A DNA stretch of 9,082 nt from Acidobacteriaceae bacterium (GCA_019246575.1 JAFAQG010000436.1:1-9082); one strand, 5' to 3'. Shown: positions 1-6,349, numbered from the stretch's first letter. Numbers and translations: made by a program. The notes: generated by a model from the sequence alone, not told the origin.

Positions 1-29
1 CAGATTAACGCTCCTGACGCACCGCTCGT

Positions 30-1268
30 TTACCAGTTCGTAATCGAGCCGTCGGGCCGGAAATAAGTTTGGGCGCGGGCGGTCACGGGTTGCGTAATTT
101 CAGTAATTAACTTCAACTGGTTGAAATCGACTTCGACACCAAGCCCCGGGCGGTCGTTCGGGTACAGCTTGCCGTTTTTGAAATCGAGACACTGCGGCAG
201 GTAAGAAAGCGTACGGCCCTGGAAGTTGTACTCCATCAGCAAAGGACCGGAAAACGTTCCGAGCGAGTTGACTAGCGCCGCGGTTGAAATGGGCCCAGTG
301 AAGTGGGGCACCATGCCGACGAAGTGCGTTTCGCATATCGCGGCGATCTTCATCATCTCGGTGATGCCACCAACGTTGGGGAGAGTCGCCCGAACGTAAT
401 CGATGTCGTGGTTCTCAACGAGTTTGTTGAAATCCCATCGGTTGCCCCACTCTTCGCCGGCCGCGAGCGGCACGTTGACCTTACGCCGAAGCCGCGGCAG
501 ATCTTCGCCGAACGCCTCTGCGCGGACCGCATCCTCGACAAAGTAGGGTGCAAAACTTTCGATCAGATTGCAGCCGCGGATTGCGTCCGATAGATCAAAC
601 CGTTGATGGAAATCGACGCACCAATCGCCGTTTTTCCCGACACCCTCGCGCGCCTGCATGCAGTCCTGATAGAGCTGATTTAAGCGTTCGTGGGTGTTGA
701 ATGTGGAGTAGATGGGCACATCGGTTGCACTCATACGGAACGCGCGGTAGCCGGCTTCGATTGTGAGCCGCGCCCGGTCTTTGATGCTCATACCGGGCTG
801 GATGCCGGGAATGATGCCCGCCGTGTTGTAGCACTCGCAATAATTTCGCACGATTCCGCCGAGCACCTGATGCACAGGCAGCTTCAGCACCTTGCCTTTG
901 ATGTCCCACAAGGCAAGATCGAGGGCGCCGATGGCGTGCTCCTTTTCCCGCCCCGGAGGATAGAAGAACGCGCGCGACATGTCTTGCCAGAGACGTTCGA
1001 TGTGCTGGGGGTCGCGGCCGATGAGCCGTCCGGCACAGGGCTCGAGAAGGTCTTTCGATCCGCCTTCGCCGATGCCGGTGATGCCCGCGTCGGTGTCGAC
1101 CTCAACGACTAAGTCGCTTTGATTGAACAATGGGTTCGGATTCGGCGGCGAGTAGACCCGGACGCGCGTGATTTTCATGGCCGGGAGAGAGGCTTTTAGA
1201 GGAAGCCGGCCTTCGAGCGTGAGTGCCGAGCCGGCGGCAAGGGAGTGGATAAATTGTCTGCGATTCAT
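30..1268 (-). CDS. Mandelate racemase/muconate lactonizing enzyme family protein (galactonate/mannonate dehydratase-like), Tat signal
   Basis: A 412-residue member of the enolase superfamily. The family abstracts a proton alpha to a carboxylate, and this subgroup usually dehydrates sugar acids. The N-terminus MNRRQFIHSL followed by a short apolar stretch is a twin-arginine signal, so the folded enzyme is probably exported. The capping domain starts near residue 31. The barrel keeps the expected metal ligands by eye: D219 in DFH, E245 in FVED and E272 in AAGEE. H221 (Asp-x-His, as in galactonate and mannonate dehydratases) and H322 in PHFTGPIS are the likely catalytic histidines. The Asp that usually pairs with the second His appears to be T295, just before N-V-G-G-I. 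The start is an ATG with a weak GGAA upstream and is fixed by the Tat motif. The next gene diverges 32 bp away. The exact substrate cannot be read from sequence; D-galactonate, D-mannonate or another acid sugar are all possible. Confidence 0.88.
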   Translation of the reverse strand: MNRRQFIHSLAAGSALTLEGRLPLKASLPAMKITRVRVYSPPNPNPLFNQSDLVVEVDTDAGITGIGEGGSKDLLEPCAGRLIGRDPQHIERLWQDMSRAFFYPPGREKEHAIGALDLALWDIKGKVLKLPVHQVLGGIVRNYCECYNTAGIIPGIQPGMSIKDRARLTIEAGYRAFRMSATDVPIYSTFNTHERLNQLYQDCMQAREGVGKNGDWCVDFHQRFDLSDAIRGCNLIESFAPYFVEDAVRAEAFGEDLPRLRRKVNVPLAAGEEWGNRWDFNKLVENHDIDYVRATLPNVGGITEMMKIAAICETHFVGMVPHFTGPISTAALVNSLGTFSGPLLMEYNFQGRTLSYLPQCLDFKNGKLYPNDRPGLGVEVDFNQLKLITEITQPVTARAQTYFRPDGSITNW

Positions 1269-1300
1269 TTCCGTTCAGAATGTTATACTTTGCGGGACAG

Positions 1301-2206
1301 ATGTCAAGACTAATTCTTATTGCTGCACTGAGTGGCGGATTAGTAAGCGCGCAATCGCCGAATGTGGCAGGTGTGTGGAAGGCAGACCTGCAGAAGAGTA
1401 AGATTCCAGGCCCGCCGCTGAAAGACTATGTCGAGATAATCGAGCAGAACGGGGCCAAGGTGACTGAGACTAGCGGCTCCTTCGGGCAGCGCGGGGAGCA
1501 GCGATCCGTACTTAAATACAGCACCGACGGGAAGTCGACCATCGGTCCGTATCAGGGCGTGCCCAGCCGTGTTACTGCGAACTGGAACGGCAACACTCTG
1601 GTTATGAAGGTGGAAACAGCGGGGCGCCCGGACGTCATGACCAGGAGCTATAAGTTATCGCCGGATGGACAAACGCTGACGATTACGACGGAAGCCACGC
1701 GGAACGGGCACCGGATGCAGAGCACGATTGTGCTTCAAAAGCAACCCGACTCCGCTGCGGAGCCGTTACGAACGCCGGAAGAAACCGCGGAAAAGCACTT
1801 CAAGAACGTAAAGACCGCAACGATGAAGCCGCTGCCGGCATCGCAGTTCGTCGACAACATGCGGTACATCTCATGGGCGCTGAACAAGGAATGCGAATTT
1901 TGCCACGTAAAAGATAAGTTCGATTCCGACGACAAGAAAGAGAAACGTACGGCGCGGAAGATGATCGATATGACGGCGTCGATCAATACCGAAAATTTCA
2001 AGGGCAAGCCGGAAGTTCGCTGCTACACTTGCCACGAGTTTCATGCCAAAGCGCAATCGCGGCCGCGTTTCGAAGGCGAGCCCGAGAAGAAGGAAGACGA
2101 ACACGAGCGCCCCAACGAGCACACACGTCCGGTCAGCGATGGTGCGCAGTCAACCGGAAAATCAGGCTGGGCGTTCAGTGTGTCATGGCATACACGACGT
2201 AATTGA
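1301..2206 (+). CDS. Secreted dihaem c-type cytochrome, photosynthetic reaction-centre cytochrome subunit-like (CytoC_RC)
   Basis: About 301 residues from the ATG at 1301, which is preceded by GGGACAG and opens a good signal peptide (MSRLILIAALSGGLVSAQS). An in-frame ATG at 1280 would add seven residues before the signal and overlaps a -10-like TATACT, so it is less likely. After the signal comes a roughly 125-residue beta-rich domain beginning VAGVWKADL, of a type common in Acidobacteriota secreted proteins. The C-terminal part, from about EKHFKNVK, resembles the CytoC_RC family. It has two haem-binding motifs, CEFCH (residues 205-209 counted from 1280) and CYTCH (248-252). M194 and M228 on the preceding helices are candidate sixth ligands. 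No photosynthesis genes are nearby, so the protein is more likely a periplasmic electron carrier. The tail after the second haem is charged (KKEDEHERPNEH), and its last 11 codons, including the stop, overlap the end of the convergent DUF4159 gene. Confidence 0.85.
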   Translation: MSRLILIAALSGGLVSAQSPNVAGVWKADLQKSKIPGPPLKDYVEIIEQNGAKVTETSGSFGQRGEQRSVLKYSTDGKSTIGPYQGVPSRVTANWNGNTLVMKVETAGRPDVMTRSYKLSPDGQTLTITTEATRNGHRMQSTIVLQKQPDSAAEPLRTPEETAEKHFKNVKTATMKPLPASQFVDNMRYISWALNKECEFCHVKDKFDSDDKKEKRTARKMIDMTASINTENFKGKPEVRCYTCHEFHAKAQSRPRFEGEPEKKEDEHERPNEHTRPVSDGAQSTGKSGWAFSVSWHTRRN

Positions 2207-3020
2207 CACCCAATCGTATCCCGAGATCGGCGAACTTAGCGGGATACCGCGGATCATCGGCCCACTCCCATGAATCGCCGACGTCGGAGTTGAAGGAAAT
2301 CGCAATCATCACGCGGCCCTTATCGTCATAAATGCCGCGCCATCTCGCGACATAGCCGTCTTTCTTGTGGCCTTCGGCCAGATGCTCCGCGCCCACGATT
2401 TGGAAGCGATCGTCGAGATCGTAAACGGTGTGGAATATGGGGTCATTGTTTGGGATGTCGACGATCGGGCGGTCCGGGAAGACACGTTTCATGCTCTCCT
2501 GGAACACGGACCATTCAATGGTTCCGTGAAAATCGTCGGCCACGAAAAATCCGCCACGGAGGAGATAATCGCGAAGCTTTGCGGCCTGCGCATCCGTGAT
2601 GCCCCATTCGCCAACTTGCACGGCATACAGCCACGGCCAGTTGTATACGTCATTGCCGTCTTCGAGGTTGACCGGTTGCTCCACAGACCGGACGTGAATG
2701 CGCGTAAGGCGGCGCAGCGCGAGCGAGAAATGCCGGTCGGCGCGCGGAAAATCCTGCGTCCACAGAGACCAACCTTCGCGCCAGTTGCTGCCGAAACGCC
2801 CCCGATAACCGTCGTTCCAGCCAGGCGGATACATCAAGCGCGCGAAGGCCCACTCCGTTCTGTCCTGCCAGTCCGGAGGGAGCGGAATATCGCCGATGCG
2901 GTATTCGACGCCATTGTATTCGCGAAACGGTCGGGGTACTTGCCGCTGCTGAACGGCATAAAGCGTGCCGAGCCACGCGAACGCACACGCACAAAACCAG
3001 CAGATCTTTCGTGGACGCAT
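2175..3020 (-). CDS. DUF4159 domain-containing secreted protein
   Basis: A protein of 281 residues recognised as a DUF4159 protein; its function is not known. Landmarks are WAFARLMYPPGW near residue 57, a central LRDYLLRGGFFVADDFHG (149-166), which resembles the strand-turn of the class I glutamine amidotransferase-like fold, HTVYDL near 197, and a C-terminal segment ending LGVNYVVYAMTH. The N-terminus (MRPRKICWFCACAFAWLGTLYA) reads as a signal peptide. A GTG six bases upstream (3026) could also start the frame. The minus-strand GAAGG at 3029-3033 lies 8 nt from the ATG at 3020 but only 2 nt from the GTG, so the ATG is preferred. The gene follows the third PstS-like gene after 42 bp on the same strand and probably ends that operon. 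Its 3' end overlaps the convergent cytochrome gene by 32 bp. DUF4159 proteins often sit in long envelope proteins with other domains; this one is a stand-alone domain. Confidence 0.8.
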   Translation of the reverse strand: MRPRKICWFCACAFAWLGTLYAVQQRQVPRPFREYNGVEYRIGDIPLPPDWQDRTEWAFARLMYPPGWNDGYRGRFGSNWREGWSLWTQDFPRADRHFSLALRRLTRIHVRSVEQPVNLEDGNDVYNWPWLYAVQVGEWGITDAQAAKLRDYLLRGGFFVADDFHGTIEWSVFQESMKRVFPDRPIVDIPNNDPIFHTVYDLDDRFQIVGAEHLAEGHKKDGYVARWRGIYDDKGRVMIAISFNSDVGDSWEWADDPRYPAKFADLGIRLGVNYVVYAMTH

Positions 3021-3028
3021 GCGCACTG

Positions 3029-3033
3029 CCTTC
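3029..3033 (-). promoter_or_regulatory. Ribosome-binding site of the DUF4159 gene
   Basis: The minus strand reads GAAGG followed by 8 nt and ATG (3020). This spacing favours the ATG over the GTG at 3026, which would lie only 2 nt from the site. Confidence 0.5.
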
Positions 3034-3062
3034 GTCCGAGGATAGCGCAGGTGTAGCGGCGT

Positions 3063-4130
3063 CTACTCTAGTTTCCGTAGTTGCTCGCGAGCCAATGGCG
3101 CGGTCAGCGGGAGATAGTCGCCTTCCTGAATGACATCCGCTTGTCCTTGCCGGCTGAGAACGTATCGCAGAAACTCTCTTATTTTCGGGTCGACTTTAGG
3201 ACTGGCCGCCTCACCGTTGGGACGGTCCGGGGCAAAGTAAATGTAAGCCAACCGTGACAACGGGTATGTACGGTCCGCCACCGTCGATCTCGCCGGTTGA
3301 ACGTAGGTTTGTCCGGGTTTATCGGCCAGCGCGAGGGGCTTCACATCGGGCGTGCGGTAGCACATACCCGTGTAGGCGATTCCGTACGGGTCTTTGCCCA
3401 GGGTGGCCATCATTTTTTTCGGATCGGCGAATTCCTGGAGTGCTTCGTTCCAGCTGTCGGCGCCGCCAAATACGCGCATTTGGAAGAAGGAAATTCCTCC
3501 AGGATAGATGCCCGGCTGACCGTAAACATGGATCGGTTTATGGGCCCAGGTTCCGGTTAACCCAAGCTGTCCCCACGTGCGGATGTCCTCGCTTGAGTTG
3601 CGAGCCACTTCGGTACGCCAGTTCAGATCCTGCCACCCACCGGTTCTGTGAGCGCCGTACATACCGTCCAGTTGCTTTAGTGTCAGCTTAGAAAGAGGGT
3701 TGTCCTTGTGCACAAAGACGACCAATGCAAATGATTTCCGCGGCACGTCGTAGCTGCCTGTTGCGACCGCGATTTCAACGGGGTAGAGCAGAGATCGCCG
3801 GTAAACGCCGTAGAACTCGTACGGATAAATCTTGCGAGTTGTAACCGCGAGATCGGCAATCCACTCGTGCAGCCCGAACTGAGCGGTCGCGGTTCCTTTC
3901 AACGTGTCGAAGAAACATATGTTGGGCTGATACTTTCGAAATCCCTGCTCCCAATACTTGAGCAACGTACCCATCTGATCGCTGCCCCAGCTCCGAAGAA
4001 GTCCCGATACGCTTTCAGCGGGCGTATACTCGGGCAGGCTCGACGCGTCCTGCCCGGACGCGCCTATAAGTGCAAAGGGCGCCGACGCCGCGCAAAGTAA
4101 GAACCAAAGTGCGATGTTAAGCCGCTTCAA
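3063..4130 (-). CDS. PstS-like periplasmic substrate-binding protein, paralogue 3 of the tandem set
   Basis: A 355-residue PstS-like (PBP-like domain) protein. Such proteins bind phosphate or another small anion in the periplasm and normally deliver it to an ABC transporter. The signal peptide is MKRLNIALWFLLCAASAPFA. Family landmarks in order: LLRSWGSDQM (44-53), D93 of WIADLAV (equivalent by eye to the phosphate-site Asp of PstS), ATGSYD (123-128), HKDNPLSKLTLKQLDGMYG (141-159), a WGQLGLTG segment (186-193), YGIAYTG (249-255), RTYPLSRLAYIY (287-298) and RQGQADVIQEGDYLPL (327-342). The Arg...Ser-Gly-Thr loop of phosphate binders is not seen; the corresponding stretch reads VYGQPGIYPGGISFF. 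The only in-frame start compatible with the signal peptide is TTG: a stop lies a few codons upstream and no ATG intervenes. No Shine-Dalgarno sequence is visible, and the preceding paralogue ends 13 bp away, so translation may be coupled. Confidence 0.83.
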   Translation of the reverse strand: MKRLNIALWFLLCAASAPFALIGASGQDASSLPEYTPAESVSGLLRSWGSDQMGTLLKYWEQGFRKYQPNICFFDTLKGTATAQFGLHEWIADLAVTTRKIYPYEFYGVYRRSLLYPVEIAVATGSYDVPRKSFALVVFVHKDNPLSKLTLKQLDGMYGAHRTGGWQDLNWRTEVARNSSEDIRTWGQLGLTGTWAHKPIHVYGQPGIYPGGISFFQMRVFGGADSWNEALQEFADPKKMMATLGKDPYGIAYTGMCYRTPDVKPLALADKPGQTYVQPARSTVADRTYPLSRLAYIYFAPDRPNGEAASPKVDPKIREFLRYVLSRQGQADVIQEGDYLPLTAPLAREQLRKLE

Positions 4131-4143
4131 GACAGTTTGAAAT

Positions 4144-5208
4144 CTAATCTAACTTATGTAATTGTTCGCGTGCCGCATCCGGGTTCAAAGGTATGAACAT
4201 ACCATCGTCTTGTACGTCCTGCTGACCCTCGCGGCTCAGAATATACGTCAAGTATTCTTTCAACAAAGGTGACAACGGCTTTCCGGGCACACGGTTCAAG
4301 TAGATGTACACCGAATTTACCAAAGGATAAGTGCGGAGATAGCAGCTCTCAGCAGTGGGTTGGATGTAGGGTCCACCGTCGGCAGCTGCAATCGCGATTG
4401 GCTTCACTCCTGGATCCTTCTCAACCACCCTCATTAGATTGAAGCCTATACCGTAGCGATCATTTGCAACGCTCGCGACGATCTGTGCGTCGGCCGGAAT
4501 TTCCACGCCACCTCTTACAATTTCGTTGATCGCCGGATTCCACTTATCTCCACCGTGAAACACGACCCTTTGAATTAGCTCAGACCAGTTACTCAACGTC
4601 GCGTCGATGCCGTAGATTTGAATCAGCCTGTGCTCCCACTCGCCTCTGAGTCCAAGCTGGCCCCAAGTGCGAATATTTACAGCGGCGCTGCGCGCGCAGT
4701 CCGTCGACCAGCGGGTTCCGTGCCAGCCGCCGCTACGTTCAGCGCCGAATATCCCGTCTAGTTGGTTGAGAGTCAACCGGGATATCGGGTTCTCCTTATT
4801 GACAAAAATGATGGCTGCCGGAGTATTGCCCTTCCTCAGGTTGAACCCGCCGGTAGCGAACATGATTTCAAAGGGATCGTAACCGAAAACACCCTCGAAA
4901 GCTTTCAGATCGGATCGCCAGGCTGTGTGGCCCATGACGTTCAGGTCCGCCGTGCCGGCGCATAATCCGCTGAATCCGCTGGGAAGCATGTAATCGCCGA
5001 AACGGACAAGAGGATGAAGTTTCAAGAACCCGTCTTCCCAAAGATGAATAAGATGCTGCGTGAGCTCCGTTCCGTGTGTCCGTATGACCCCGTGCAGCTT
5101 TTGGGCATCTTGATTATCGTTGTAGTGAGGCAATCCGCTCAGGTCGAATTGTTGTGCTTCAATGCGGAGAGCTACCAAGGCAACGATAACTGGAAGTACC
5201 GGCCGCAT
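4144..5208 (-). CDS. PstS-like periplasmic substrate-binding protein, paralogue 2 of the tandem set
   Basis: A protein of 354 residues, homologous end to end with both neighbours. The signal peptide is MRPVLPVIVALVALRIEAQQ. Landmarks: VIRTHGTELT (41-50), D88 of GTADLNVMG, FATGGF (117-122), NKENPISRLTLNQLDGIFG (137-155), TWGQLGLRGEW (181-191), YGIGFN (252-257), RTYPLVNSVYIYLN (292-305) and REGQQDVQDDGMFIPL (326-341). It ends EQLHKLD, matching EQLRKLE and EQVRKLE in the other two. It is the most diverged copy: the usual first-loop Gly-Ser is Gly-Thr, and the region that aligns with the anion loop (IYGIDATLSNWSELIQ) has lost the glycine/aromatic pattern of the others. The ATG at 5208 is chosen because GGTGA lies 5 nt upstream; an in-frame GTG at 5217 falls inside that ribosome-binding site. 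The ligand is not known. Confidence 0.83.
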   Translation of the reverse strand: MRPVLPVIVALVALRIEAQQFDLSGLPHYNDNQDAQKLHGVIRTHGTELTQHLIHLWEDGFLKLHPLVRFGDYMLPSGFSGLCAGTADLNVMGHTAWRSDLKAFEGVFGYDPFEIMFATGGFNLRKGNTPAAIIFVNKENPISRLTLNQLDGIFGAERSGGWHGTRWSTDCARSAAVNIRTWGQLGLRGEWEHRLIQIYGIDATLSNWSELIQRVVFHGGDKWNPAINEIVRGGVEIPADAQIVASVANDRYGIGFNLMRVVEKDPGVKPIAIAAADGGPYIQPTAESCYLRTYPLVNSVYIYLNRVPGKPLSPLLKEYLTYILSREGQQDVQDDGMFIPLNPDAAREQLHKLD

Positions 5209-5213
5209 TTGTG

Positions 5214-5218
5214 TCACC
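5214..5218 (-). promoter_or_regulatory. Ribosome-binding site of PstS-like paralogue 2
   Basis: The minus strand reads GGTGA, then CACAA, then ATG at 5208. The upstream alternative GTG start (5217) overlaps this site, so the site decides the start. Confidence 0.5.
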
Positions 5219-5267
5219 GTGTAAAGACTAGATGCTCACGCTACGCCGTATTGCGCATCCCAGACTT

Positions 5268-6296
5268 CTATTCCAATTTCCTGACTTGCTCGGCCAACAA
5301 CGCATTTGTAAGCGGGAGAAAGTCCCCTTCCTGTGCGACGTTTTGTTGACCATCGTGGCTGAAGATGTAGCGAAGAAACTCTTTCACTTTGGGATCAATC
5401 GGTTTGCCAGGAGCACGGTTGATGAATATATAAACGGAACGAGTTAGAGGGTAAGTTCGGTTCTGTGTGGTTTCCTTCGTCGGTTCGATGTACGGGCCGG
5501 TATCCGTTTCCGCCAATGCTAACGGCTTCACGAGCGACGTTCGAAACTGGATGCCGGTGTAAGCAATCGCATAGCGATCTTCGCCGACGGCTTTTGTAAT
5601 TAAATTGCCGGCAACGGCGATAAGAGATCCATCCGGCCGATGCGCATTATAAAATTCATGCAAATTACATGTCCAGCGGTCACTCCCTAGAAATACAGCT
5701 TGCTGGAAGAAGTAAGTAAAGCCAGGGATCTGCATGTCGTAGCCGTAGACGTGGATGGGTTTATCGGCCCAATCGCCAGTGAGCCCGAGCTGCCCCCATT
5801 TGACGATCGGCTCTTTCTCGCCTCGTTTTCGTTCTGCCCCGAAGATCGCATCGAGTTGCTTGAGGGTCAGTTTGTTGAGGGGATTGTCCTTGTTGACGAA
5901 GATGATATGCGGCCAGGTCTTACCTTCGGCATCGAAGCTACCTGTCGCTACCGAGAAACCAAGCGGCTCATATCCGAAGACCTTTTGAAAGCCCAGTGTT
6001 TCGGACGGCCAAATCTCCCGACCGAGCAAGCTCATATCGGAAACGCCGGTATAGAGCGCGCCGATTCCCGTCGCTGTACTTTTCAGGAAGACCTCGTACT
6101 TCACAGCGGGATGATACTTGCTGAAACCGGCTGTCCACAAACCAAAGAGTTTCGCCATAAAGTCGTTGCCCCAGACGCGCAGCTGTCCGGAAACCTGCGT
6201 CTCAGGCCGGTAGTGAGGGAAGGTCTCGATGTCGTTTGCAGGTGCGTAAGTTGCGGTCGCCAGCATGCTTGCGGCGAGGAGAACTCGAAAGTACAT
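5268..6296 (-). CDS. PstS-like periplasmic substrate-binding protein, paralogue 1, first gene of the operon
   Basis: A protein of 342 residues from the ATG at 6296, which opens a clean signal peptide (MYFRVLLAASMLATATYAPA). An in-frame ATG at 6344 would add 16 residues (MLRSCCWNTLLGIIRI) and lies inside the Pho-box-like repeat, so it is disfavoured. Landmarks: LRVWGNDFM (39-47), STATGIGALYTGVSDMSLLG (73-92) with D87 at the phosphate-site Asp position, VATGSFD (116-122), NKDNPLNKLTLKQLDAIFG (135-153), WGQLGLTGDWADKPI (167-181), VYGYDMQIPGFTYFFQQ (183-199), YAIAYTG (242-248), RTYPLTRSVYIFIN (280-293) and HDGQQNVAQEGDFLPL (314-329). The Arg and Ser-Gly-Thr of the canonical phosphate loop are replaced by Gly/Tyr and Pro-Gly-Phe-Thr. 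It lacks an insertion of about 13 residues that the other two copies share before WGQL. No transporter permease or ATPase gene is adjacent. Confidence 0.84.
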   Translation of the reverse strand: MYFRVLLAASMLATATYAPANDIETFPHYRPETQVSGQLRVWGNDFMAKLFGLWTAGFSKYHPAVKYEVFLKSTATGIGALYTGVSDMSLLGREIWPSETLGFQKVFGYEPLGFSVATGSFDAEGKTWPHIIFVNKDNPLNKLTLKQLDAIFGAERKRGEKEPIVKWGQLGLTGDWADKPIHVYGYDMQIPGFTYFFQQAVFLGSDRWTCNLHEFYNAHRPDGSLIAVAGNLITKAVGEDRYAIAYTGIQFRTSLVKPLALAETDTGPYIEPTKETTQNRTYPLTRSVYIFINRAPGKPIDPKVKEFLRYIFSHDGQQNVAQEGDFLPLTNALLAEQVRKLE

Positions 6297-6315
6297 GATG
6301 CGGATAATGCCGAGA

Positions 6316-6321
6316 AGTGTA
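6316..6321 (-). promoter_or_regulatory. Candidate -10 element of the PstS-like operon
   Basis: The minus strand reads TACACT, matching TATAAT at 4 of 6 positions. It lies exactly 10 bp downstream of the CGTTCAT direct repeat and about 20 bp before the ATG at 6296, which predicts a short leader of roughly 12 nt. No separate -35 box is evident, as expected for a promoter dependent on a PhoB-type activator. Confidence 0.4.
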
Positions 6322-6331
6322 TTCCAGCAAC

Positions 6332-6349
6332 ATGAACGAAGCATGAACG
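6332..6349 (-). promoter_or_regulatory. Pho-box-like direct repeat (CGTTCAT-N4-CGTTCAT)
   Basis: On the minus strand two identical heptamers CGTTCAT (6343-6349 and 6332-6338) are separated by GCTT, an 11-bp period. Known PhoB boxes of enterobacteria are CTGTCAT-N4-CTGTCAT placed 10 bp before the -10. Streptomyces PhoP boxes are 11-bp units with a GTTCA core. Each unit here matches the E. coli heptamer at 5 of 7 positions and contains the GTTCA core. The site lies just upstream of the first PstS-like gene. The geometry and the neighbouring gene family support a phosphate-starvation operator; binding is inferred. Confidence 0.5.

Noticed and set aside
1261..1300. Second Pho-like repeat before the cytochrome gene (TTCAT at 1265 and TTCAG at 1275)
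   Set aside because: The units are imperfect, the period is 10 rather than 11, and they overlap the start codon of the divergent enolase-family gene.
2367..3056. Plus-strand open frame of 229 codons opposite the DUF4159 gene
   Set aside because: The sequence is Arg-rich and low in motifs, with no ribosome-binding site; the minus-strand DUF4159 reading is clearly the real one.
6322..6328. A third Pho-like unit (CTGGAAT region on the minus strand) one period downstream of the repeat
   Set aside because: The match to CTGTCAT is partial (5 of 7), it differs from the two identical units and it runs into the -10-like sequence; probably chance.
5700..6335. Long plus-strand open frame opposite the first PstS-like gene
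   Set aside because: Its translation shows no recognisable motif or signal, and it lies wholly antisense to a well-supported gene; it is a mirror of that gene's codon bias.
6343..6344. Upstream ATG (6344) as the start of the first PstS-like gene
   Set aside because: It has no ribosome-binding site, gives a poor signal peptide and falls inside the direct repeat; the ATG at 6296 gives a clean signal peptide.
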